A stretch of DNA of 59,324 nucleotides, taken from positions 1 to 59,324 of IMG/VR virus record IMGVR_UViG_3300020442_000455; one strand, written 5' to 3'. Below the pieces are notes generated by a model. It ran no database searches, was not told where the DNA came from, and saw only the letters and a program-made list of their open reading frames with translations. Below, in pieces: positions 57,001 through 59,324 of this stretch (position 1 is the stretch's first letter; every line of letters starts with the position of its first letter). Source of the DNA: a virus. The position numbers and the translations under genes were made by a program.

Positions 57001-57666
57001 AAGAGTAATGATAGTGTTCTGTGCAAAACCCTTGAGATAGAAAATGTAAGTATTACCAATGCTATCAGAAGGAGTTGCTGTTCTAGGTGCCTGAGTGAAA
57101 ACAATATCAGTTCCGTCAACTGTGTAGTCTACACCAGGAATCAGAACGTCTTCATAGGTCGCAACAACCAAATGCTCCGCAGTTGGAGGAGAAATAGGTT
57201 GATCTCCGCTTTTTAGTGGAAATCTTACGGTACTAGAATCAAAATCATTGAACAAATTTACTAGTTCAATCCACTTTCCACGGAAAGTGTCGTAACTAAT
57301 ACCATCAGTGATAGCAACATTAGGTGATTTTGTCGCCTTTTCATAAAAGATGATCTCATCACCAATCTTGATTGTACCATTATTCTCAACAAACCCGTAT
57401 ACGTCCTCTACAACAATAGTAGTGTCCGTAGCAGAGATGTCTTCAAGAATATAAGCACCACCTTCTAGAAGGCGAAGATCATATTCATCAATGTCAAGAT
57501 AATTAGCAAGATTGTTTAGAATATTATAGCTCAGACCAGTCTTCTCTTGAGACTTGTAGTAATACTCAAGAAAGGTTACAAACTGATGATGATCTCTGTC
57601 AATAAATTCTGGAACCTGCTGCTTGATAGCGCGGGATACCTTATTGACTTCTATATTTCTTGCCAT
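39025..57666 (-). CDS. 7: Giant gp7-like baseplate wedge protein
   Basis: This is a single uninterrupted frame of 6213 codons between gp6 and the gp8 region, the gp7 position (T4 gp7 is 1032 aa). Two blocks resemble the T4 gp7 C-terminus: RDFYQSKGTSQAIAYLFKIL near residue 700 and WRELVTTNCHPAGFKLFGE near residue 3530. In T4 the equivalent blocks lie roughly 120 residues apart. Other parts in order: N-terminal helical domain (1-66), beta-repeats (300-620 and 1130-1366), YHYH-like domain (1433-1549), EF-hand loop (1618-1629), beta-propeller-like region (1835-2240), LamG-like domain (2259-2461), beta-repeats (3050-3290), second LamG-like domain (4112-4311), four Cys-paired helical repeats (4340-5146), a CBM-like jelly roll (5167-5375) and NGVxQxPG modules at the C-terminus. 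Confidence 0.82.
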   Translation of the reverse strand: MARNIEVNKVSRAIKQQVPEFIDRDHHQFVTFLEYYYKSQEKTGLSYNILNNLANYLDIDEYDLRLLEGGAYILEDISATDTTIVVEDVYGFVENNGTIKIGDEIIFYEKATKSPNVAITDGISYDTFRGKWIELVNLFNDFDSSTVRFPLKSGDQPISPPTAEHLVVATYEDVLIPGVDYTVDGTDIVFTQAPRTATPSDSIGNTYIFYLKGFAQNTIITLDSIQAQFNGANREFALSRTNGNTTPVPYRPVITEYTLVIQENRLLTPNVDYSIYESTIIFKNAPPEYDTCHILSLEAPIPSFGSGAAAITEIDNGQVSRILVKDAGSGYRIQNPPKVTIGGGGGFGATAVASVSGVSKMRLLDGGRGYSSTNPPTVVVEDSESGTTAKIKATVEDGSVTALDLLSSGSNYTVTPRVSFIDPGGATISTCTVSSGEIVPGSVSLLTPGQGYSVAPIVYVDEPTGPDPIQAQITTTIDSDGKVNSVTVNNPGRGYLVAPRIAIIDPTQAQILEVRVDNLGRVIAIDILSGGVGFVDVPSIYIVDNRKDGAGNSIGGAGATATASIFNGEITDINITNFGSGYDAANPPTVYIQRPPEAKASVEISFSGITGFEIIESGRDFSKSQFEGCARGVAGPIGFDSLGNLKFRQSSTAVAHTVDEASKADCLDGLFLKKMLTKFVDQFMPDLPYLDFAKIDVNNVIKNIRDFYQSKGTSQAIAYLFKILYGEQVDVEYPREQIIKPSDATWSVDTIVRTIILNGSPEDLRDSLVIQEADPVDGTVKYAQALVENYLTIQTSEYTIYELILAPETIGGKFSIPYKTLLVEAINATDGIITVDSTVGWPERNGEIIVGNELIRYKEKSLNQFIECTRSVNGVVEDWDAGTQVKSNFQLYANKGTPNEVQLEILGIAEAGSTVLTDTGSYYLSGDKLTVSKLGSTGERPQLDSWVYNVKKLVGITSIQGDSRVATAYTDVDHGLLVGDNVTIYGANPVVYNGQFQVIAINKTNKKEFQYETLTDTGNIPPQGTILASIDLNKGKSDEENIFNQIKYYTTNIQNTFFNDNYVYIASTGLPNYNIGPFGASALIPGNQRKLNRFPLNVETISTKTNISPGPVGTFVNGVSVWSYKSTEKMTYGPVTSISVTKAGSDYDADNPPVMTISTVAGQSGTDAKAKVVIDGSLTEIEVIDQGSGYTKVPLVSIVGGGGVGAAATAIVTQGRVSQILVTSPGTGYTSRPVITISGGGGSGATAEAKVRGPIKQVNVSNGGQDYTSKPIITLSSGTGAVAQAIVNNGRIISIAVINAGQGYTTAPNVIIGGSGFGAVARAVIDTDGENAGRVTSIQILNKGIAYTQGTTTIDLVSVGEGAEFDSEVFQWTYNLRETAETDAANGGVFSGYNNQYGGEYGHLSNPQRLRYVLGDNIISSAVGALTESENVEHSPIIGWAFDGNPIYGPYGYDDPTDQGSEIQRVVTSYRLKSELVYNSLTNTDPVRTSGPPLAVNAAGQFIEDYEYVFGLGDLDQYNGRFCKTPEYPDGTYAYFVTIDASENGIPQFPYILGPSYNSIVDTWNLNRDAVQQNIPEGVIRFRDPYENVDIDVERSPNVETDSLTTEDGLQLLFEPMDDNGDGVISGTEITEPNQILEESKLELFDYFPKVSIDSRVDIEVETTTKFEDAKVTGFIVENPGANYQVNDRLIFDNTDTDGSGASAVVSTIRGKTISSYNFETINDTPYGVITTADPHEINIGDKVQVGYNAQLDDSNKRLKVRVVDGIERLTVTQTGTGYNDDVPIEVQIDGDGNSAVIQPVINPTTGAINEFNILNSGSNFTSDPRIIVSHPQILKKTDYYITSIDNQKWARINDTLVTDSKVTYICGETLNASGETCGFVAKMSATGAKQWEKTYSSSSPASGGVKSCTFKSLAYYNNRIYVVGETTPNATIQNLYNPDIIFCRFDEAADGLSASLGFQKGIGGISGATRADYVNKIVQYSDNRFVIGGYTNTNSAYPDDAYIALMSDTGEFVTKRKLSSTDKTERVVDIIVKDQFIYALMEIAPNASSTDTTFAIAKFEVEAFGITSVWTKEYTHVANWFKDLSFSLNEFDEFVVTAGLYDKTQQYVNAIWLAKFDIDATEIWNYRHPIIDITSTTIASITGLGVDIFGECNVLVTIDKPEGKRVDVYKFGYDGKITKHSKNVMASGADGVAAFAGAVDNSGDVYISGQSFWNRNEFVLEFVDSAANPIVDRSDTFTASTTDTPTLTQTNTSGAVNSNRLKLYGKESSGSGSYAPTYLLWDNSTYALQDAFGDGKDFTLEFFAFLPSARSTNNSQTNHVLVAITEGAELNGGIMLMIDQSTKRLELYAANNTQALNSVSPLTGPAAQFLEDRWHHVALVRTGDNFKVFFNGTESITGNTTNVSNANRNLYFGNVPGIASSGVFEATLQFSGSYNYIKLRNRSITSFTMPSDLGSSTSENYAFTDLNWLGNATTRGTYLYKNDDIPYIGVQLKIDKNNDSARLGQHPNLGSNFSGFEFTRTATTSFTIPTSLTSVSLGNWTLGSSGLQLLDFDNSNVTNLLDGFASTYANDIWSSRTATVPAPGSAKVKVTASVLGKFFIKQQNTVKIDNILRLSLNQPADFTAKTKLELRNRSTLVNNNLTAGTFINSAYIVSVDKPNNWVYVAINNNDWSDDLAGNYELSTTQFDEEGLDITGPVPNDVNQIKQFEFPQVTASTPGTFQFDMSTVSYSGGTLDQFARFYNVSTGEAAIPYYSLRIDEVSGSAAYVKGSVISIPEVPATPPLTGTVLPIAYNNTSLTDITISGITGVTKATLFCTLEKVIKPTAAIRTDDVYVVTSNRHYLSAGDMLFVEGNPSRTVNSVQIDEYDGSFPVDRVIGTKEFVYKLPAVAQSNPADSNYGAVEVYAKSPVIKMYYGHQYEFDVSHTSMNGYFLSFSKDNLNKLEYSFNSILRTGLPGGTGATVAFRVTQPEITNISYYFDPSRIGANSPVNENAYLDVVDSPYLGEFTVGILAGATITRGPDVIKFPLANEPEGAANVNQSSYTTSATSVVGQIGNIRIVNPGGFYRKLPIVSNIISSRKIERVNIVEPGTEYKVGVYYSVPIQGDGDGGLVQITVTDGEDAEGETIPGQISSVIITSAGKGYTTATIDIEAIPDILGPGLTGSGAQLEVEIPPFGSGASIFTKGANVGKIKKLKNNNFGYDYPHDYTLRPEITFPINAQLINTSVLRSITVTDPGSGYSQPPTVIIEGGGGAGAIAEATIKNGRIDQIFVKDPGAGYSSEPVVSLKSSFNYVVNLDLGLLQFSYPHGIANGSQVQLQSQDDGDDEAAFPIAAGATGTLNASTTYYAITGSANSLEDDQLKLAITSNNAELGDALTFVNAGSGRQILLTDSFGGAAEANVGTGEFLAGEEIYQGEDVNNPTAIGYVSENDGWLVGPRLLKLVDYTGVFELNEKITGKISKSSGIIADLSTARGVLDIDSITRTTGQFVDDVGKLSEIIQKVQDSYFYQSFSYVVQSSVSIDNWRELVTTNCHPAGFKLFGELNLSEQTLIENRKTDFELTKSVNLSDATVVPNIQNFALVEPIYTQYNNTEVLFRQRRLTSSENILTSSVQRLDDISNLFDGERISFPLAVNQEGVSASADQMMIVLNGVVQNPGTSFSIQGSNIVFAEPPQPAAMVRYANIEIDFLTVYRLDFSNVSGIFPTLGNTIVGLTTGWRGTVIRTSGNSIDVIWNGLADTALTTNGGLQESTATEAGYQVGETFSVSATGFLGILSTVTQLKDGADSNDHLFAFGETITNLGGEKAKIEEINLSVGQQSPIAKLRYTIGTGSTTVEVISYGSTTQAPAPPPAGTFVNGVKYQFGSEIFEVSNVQTTTESTILTVLRGQSGTAPAQQQEGGPVYSTVVEVTQDLSISKTTGTYQSTPGLLEIAQYDIIVGLSSGVVSFITRSFIYTDEVTNTSIPEVVISEGSTFFGLLFNRISNATYPNVVLDNVADSQIQINDFATNLVSFDSNFPGGESVNNYVLEYNNATNPLVAGENIRNYRFEYGNESGPLAVGETAQLRQLALSDFEGDGFFSAGQIIRSENAKAEVLGYNAGEKVIYLGKTGRGTATGEEYHTVTLAGTATLGTTGPKFGLSSLTLDGTAGCNAVVPSSSDFAFGTNGFITECWIYPETASLTGQVTILDMRASAPDTAVRIYIDNAVVTVEVNGATVANAAAAPLSAGSWYHIAYSRASNNGALFIDGVNRGNGTDNTSYPAKAVTVGTAYDGTSGFIGKIDEVMIRTDTTYSSNFTPSTGIYQGVAGIKLLLHFEREFDATTTLDWSGAATWTQGNEFVNSGIKFRFYDAANQVESNIDLIAAEAVYRMDRNFPRLHIPAPVANNKGADAHDLILSNLNFIANEAYERVNPTPPGGTTAADCIDDVKDVVRNIAYNLKYGFNSKTWDAAELYTNGTTIQHLSGNETDSVNVFNQARDIAKQVINNTTVTISGSHGLTQTTDATITYLFGGCVDQMASIDTLMKIVTDTVMDPDGNDAANYPSSISQVTRTHPNHAQCTLDTKLIVTALLSDVRNGGNAYIWDAAAQYVNRSVTPITLNHIVGEEAETIWAIDMANTIAKEVMRRDTVTIQGDHGLTQVVDNTITTDSSSPYCADVATAMDNLILIITNTLDQAYVSAAELVADPNAVAVDYLGTITRTVPTYAWAGGKVYAYRSDDLTVRAVDTVNDYFYVNEIYPDSRYRYIDAADLIEINTEAIVDETAGRMLARYPSLATEMPRNGDGTGAGTDRCKTDLTLLLNAIIKDLKFGGNKYTTEGAKFYLGQNDEIQHVRLQLYASLFAHETLGEMAKLAITGDLEAVTQYTDAIVISDIGITQDAGNCANVKTTIDNLITNMNTIISPVGDRYVDAADLLKFNKQYITEEAIGLMEEEFFYQLSNGVQYQAFTYPGGSVDGRNKCIRDAGIILEAVIADLLTGGNNSSLRAVEEYLNSQLEILHVEDQLTATLYAFEQVQFLAKKAVANLLQTSNNIQLSNDHYVAQYTTREAFVDTTITHDQSGAGGNYSASDCADVQSSIDNLFTVMLATLAPGGDPGRAAAQMILFNKNYYNTEIEQDVINQWGSTAWNTTFDSFIEQVVDDVIHDMVLTDISTNPASTAINNTQTLNSIRSLNVSSDLSAGLNLIPANQTEEFTSGTWNAATSTDITVTANSATAPDGTTTADLIIPANNANDKALSRSYVLTAYTTFDRDNVTFDSDANSFDEGVDISAQRYTFSIFFKAGGNDRARIRLDWDGNNYVFFTIDLTNGNPFSVNSAGIVPVATGVFPQGGGWYRAFITADIPFGVSSLNLKAYGTSNGSTNTAGNGTDGVYMWGAKLNRGDLDVYEAQGGTSFFPDNSLNIRSYILEELDEYMRLALAQGLVTPSPITTFLSFTDATLAARYTAANAQTVVTALVDLYENQLTNNLYYTTVSRQNNITLQTKTFGTRNVPVPLGGEIRQSSFIYGLLSDNTVEVKQYNVNEAEIATTYLRMRISNINDGPFILNDTVQKQGDTAVTGTIYSFWSDENFSYLDVVVTGGTWAAADIVVSNDGAYATVDAITPRLHLIGLQGSFVDGVNFKGYTSGNRADTTAFIKSEAAVLSNTGGKLTVDTDSLVGPFETTSVVYPESSRLYVDINQFAGLELNVGERIVSDGYVRYGVTVQGNLNQFAQGGILYGVSGGVKDTNRRAVITEVDLDNGYIYAQPYLGTFNNGDGFAYYGPVEGEFPVGYAIITTSLPVTGNAAARVVDIKTIGLSKRVFLEDIRGTWSSRETLKARGGYRAQVQTVVELKARVKRSFRGFDSVQTTFKLTTANGTPYFPDPEGHMLIFINGILQPPGSDNAYTAFSDNIQFQEAPEVGASFVGVYLGKLRQLDDISFEFDSLRQSFNLRRSGTFYSLTLTDGVQSSVVRPENNIIVSLNGVIQEPGVAFNLVGSRIIFAEVPRVGSTFVAFSYVGSEADVDAEIVIPPIEPGDFIDIQGETEDREVAVIESSNSLITFDYLGSVFGKDAAASVDPTQGLTIGSIREARVTAGGSGYTSRPLVRIDSTTGDNANIKALVGVERIELTNRGSGYKYPEVEVQSVVDDNYVAPNLSIYPADATPTPVIDALGAGGVGSGIVTETEEQLGVNDNTNTTSGGTTAGSGISGATSGGTAIEELETVPPSTVYNLSGYVATNIWSSSST
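42240..44660 (-). repeat. Tandem alpha-helical Cys-paired protein repeats
   Basis: Four and a partial fifth repeat of about 170-200 residues occur within the gp7-like protein. Each unit has a start like YIDAADLIEIN, a first Cys in a C-x2-D context (DRCKTDL, NKCIRDA), a GGN motif (DLKFGGN, DLLTGGN), an IQHV-like strand, and a second Cys before a helix such as CADVQSSIDNL. The DNA is diverged but the protein pattern is regular. Confidence 0.75.
47800..48520 (-). repeat. Gly-rich GSGY beta-repeats, cluster 3
   Basis: This region codes for repeated units of the form V-x-x-x-G-x-G-Y-x-x-x-P-x-V-x-I followed by GGGG-type turns (DPGSGYSQPPTVIIEGGGG, DPGAGYSSEPVVSL), here with an Asp-rich linker (GDGDGGLVQITVTDGED). 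Confidence 0.75.
53580..54270 (-). repeat. Gly-rich GSGY beta-repeats, cluster 2
   Basis: About six consecutive units of roughly 30-35 residues each end in a GxGY turn and a strand of the form P-x-V/I-x-I. The most regular are GSGYTKVPLVSIVGGGGVG, GTGYTSRPVITISGGGGSG and GQGYTTAPNVIIGG. A solenoid or beta-helix is likely. Confidence 0.8.
55800..56760 (-). repeat. Gly-rich GSGY beta-repeats, cluster 1
   Basis: About nine units run between the N-terminal part of the gp7-like protein and its first gp7 block. Examples are GSGYRIQNPPKVTIGGGGG, GRGYSSTNPPTVVVED and GRGYLVAPRIAIIDP. They have the same pattern as the units inserted in gp8 and gp14. Confidence 0.8.
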
Positions 57667-57690
57667 TCGTCCTTTTAGTCTGAATTTGTA

Positions 57691-59324
57691 TTATGAGAAG
57701 CAACCACCTGTCTCTGTTACCGAAGGACCATCAATGATAGGAATACCAGTGATACCACCAGGAACAGTAGTATAATCGCCAGGATCGAAACTATTTAGAG
57801 GGATTTGAGGAGGTAGTGGGGTGCCAATAATAGACACTGTAACTGGAGGTTGTGGGAAGACCACAATCGTACCAGGAGTTGTTGGACTAATAGCATACCC
57901 GTTAGCAGGAATCGCCATAACAGGAACATTGAGTTGTAGGTCAGAAGACTGCCATGGAGTACCATCAGGACCCGTTACAGTGTCTCCACCCGCTCCTAGA
58001 CCCGTTCCAGGCGTTCCAGACCCTGCTGCGCCTGTAGCAGTAGGAACATTGCCTCCGTCGCCTACAATGGCAACAGGACCGATTGTGACTTTACCTGTAT
58101 CGTAGTTGATCGTGCCAAACTTGGTATTTGTAATCTTTTTGGTGTTGCCGTCTTTGTAGAAGGTGTAGATTCCGCCAGAACCATCATCTTCAAAGAAATA
58201 TGGAACACCAGGATCATCACCAGGATAATATGGACCACCTAAGATAACAGGTTCCTTCTTACACTCAATTTCGTTGCCATCGCCATCAGTAACTGTCTGA
58301 CTTGGTTTTGAATCGAACAGTGGAATACCAAATTCCACAACTTCTTCGTTTGTCAGGTTAGTAACAGGTTTGATGTACTTCAGAACCGTAGTTTGGACAC
58401 TAACTGCTTGAATTGATGGATCTGCCAAGGATACCGCTCTAACAAGAGCAGAGTTTTGGTAAGATCCGCCAAAATTGTTCAAACCTGTCTGATCTGCGTA
58501 TTCTGCAAGTGCATCATCAATTTTTGCTTGAATTTCCGAGTTTACAAGTGCAGTCTTATTAGGATCGTATGTAGTAAAGATCTTAGTAGTGACAAACAAC
58601 TCATCTGGATCAACAATATTGGTTTCAATTGCCGCCATAGAGTATTTTTGCAGATTCTTAGCGATTTCTGCTTTTGTTGCATTGTTTAGTGCAGTGCCTG
58701 TCTTGGTTTTCAGTGCAATGAACACTTTTCCATAAACAGGGGGTGATAACTTGTCTCCACCGTACGCTACAGCAGAATCTGTGTTACCATAGACTTTCTT
58801 GACCAGTGTTTCGTAGTCTCTAGTGGTAACTGCGCGGTTTTGTGTCGCATAATACCGTGGTGCGGTATATTTGATCGATTCTACCGTTTCGCGAGGTGCT
58901 CCAGACTGAGATGTCTCCTTTACCTCAACTACAATCTCAGTACCAGCGTAAATTTCGGGACATGAGTCCTCAACTTCACCTACAAAGGTGAATTCTCTAA
59001 TATCATTTGCATCTTCACCGTTGCTAACCAAGTATTCTAGTGTAACAACCTCACCATCAGACAATCCTCTACCAATGACACCATCACCGAAGAATACTTC
59101 GTAACGCATGTCTTCACTTTCATTGATATAGTAAATCCGTGATGTATTATCAAGTTCCGTAATAATATCAACTCTATTATAGGTATCCACCTGAGTTGAC
59201 TGTTCGTTTGGTCGGACAGACACTCTCAAAGTGCTAATGTCCGCGTCTTCATTGGGGATAAGGTATCTTTGACGCTCAAATGTGTCTACAGTATACTCAT
59301 AATCAACAGCAGAACCTTCGTATA
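57691..59324 (-). CDS. 6: Baseplate wedge protein gp6 (5' end outside window)
   Basis: This C-terminal fragment of gp6, the wedge protein that forms the inner baseplate ring, comprises at least 543 residues. The frame stays open to the window edge, and the upstream codons read on as gp6 (YEGSAVDYEYTVDTFERQRY), so the TTG at 59229 is not a start. Conserved gp6-family segments are RYEVFFGDGVIGRGLSDGE, YTAPRYYATQNRAVTTRDYE, VYGNTDSAVAYGGD and PPVYGKVFIALKTK (the gpJ/gp47-like core), then NFGGSYQNSALVRA. The final 150 residues are a Gly/Pro/Thr-rich extension (GAAGSGTPGTGLGAGGD) not known to me from T4 gp6. A 24-nt gap with AAAAGGACG precedes the gp7-like gene. Confidence 0.92.
   Translation of the reverse strand, partial: YEGSAVDYEYTVDTFERQRYLIPNEDADISTLRVSVRPNEQSTQVDTYNRVDIITELDNTSRIYYINESEDMRYEVFFGDGVIGRGLSDGEVVTLEYLVSNGEDANDIREFTFVGEVEDSCPEIYAGTEIVVEVKETSQSGAPRETVESIKYTAPRYYATQNRAVTTRDYETLVKKVYGNTDSAVAYGGDKLSPPVYGKVFIALKTKTGTALNNATKAEIAKNLQKYSMAAIETNIVDPDELFVTTKIFTTYDPNKTALVNSEIQAKIDDALAEYADQTGLNNFGGSYQNSALVRAVSLADPSIQAVSVQTTVLKYIKPVTNLTNEEVVEFGIPLFDSKPSQTVTDGDGNEIECKKEPVILGGPYYPGDDPGVPYFFEDDGSGGIYTFYKDGNTKKITNTKFGTINYDTGKVTIGPVAIVGDGGNVPTATGAAGSGTPGTGLGAGGDTVTGPDGTPWQSSDLQLNVPVMAIPANGYAISPTTPGTIVVFPQPPVTVSIIGTPLPPQIPLNSFDPGDYTTVPGGITGIPIIDGPSVTETGGCFS

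Noticed and set aside
39025-57666. Sequencing artefact joining several genes into one giant frame
   Set aside because: Domain borders run smoothly, no internal ribosome site plus start cluster was evident, and very large tail proteins are known in marine T4-like phages. Proteolysis cannot be excluded.
59227-59229. TTG as the start of gp6
   Set aside because: The frame remains open to the window edge and the upstream residues continue the gp6 family sequence, so the gene is truncated by the window.

Overview
The window is part of the late structural region of a T4-like myovirus, most likely a marine cyanophage or a close relative. Every credible gene lies on the minus strand. Reading along that strand, from high to low coordinates, the order follows T4: gp6, gp7, gp8, [gp9-12/wac position], gp13, gp14, gp15, gp16, gp17, gp18, gp19, gp20, a core protein, gp21, gp22, gp23. 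The cyanophage assignment is inferred from gene order, the DUF4815-type and Mtd-type tail proteins, the staphylococcal-nuclease-like gene beside the terminase, and the small ORFs typical of that group. No host gene, tRNA, integrase, IS element or CRISPR array was seen.

Layout. (1) 57691-59324: 5'-truncated gp6 baseplate wedge. (2) 39025-57666: one 6213-codon ORF that carries two separated blocks resembling the C-terminal region of T4 gp7; roughly 2.8 thousand residues of extra domains lie between them. (3) 32445-38999: three accessory virion genes inserted between gp7 and gp8. One is a YHYH domain fused to an alpha/beta-hydrolase (PHB-depolymerase/esterase type), one is a fibre-like protein ending in a cupredoxin-like domain, and one is a large protein whose YHYH domain is interrupted by a second cupredoxin-like domain. 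(4) 23011-32409: gp8, a 2462-aa DUF4815-type tail protein and two coiled-coil proteins, ending at a strong intrinsic terminator. (5) 13181-22933: a 2174-aa Mtd-type fibre, then gp13-gp16. (6) 8431-13174: a structural protein, a DUF3008/DUF6321-like protein, an island of small membrane and zinc-ribbon-like ORFs, a nuclease and the large terminase gp17. (7) 98-8366: sheath, tube, portal, core, protease, scaffold and major capsid protein, closed by a second intrinsic terminator.

Expression. Six exact copies of the T4 late promoter element TATAAATA, plus weaker variants, sit 20-45 nt upstream of start codons. They divide the region into units: gp6 to the 1185-aa gene; gp8 to the coiled-coil pair; fibre to gp16; structural protein to gp17; gp18-gp19; gp20-gp21; gp22; gp23. 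Inside units, stops and starts mostly overlap or abut, suggesting translational coupling.

The products build the baseplate and fibres (gp6-8 plus accessory proteins), neck (gp13-15), packaging motor (gp16, gp17), contractile tail (gp18, gp19) and prohead (gp20-23). The most unusual content is the YHYH/cupredoxin/esterase cassette and the expanded gp7. A glycine-rich beta-repeat also recurs in gp7, gp8, gp14, the fibre and the 1185-aa protein. Family assignments come from reading motifs and recalled family sequences; no database search was run.
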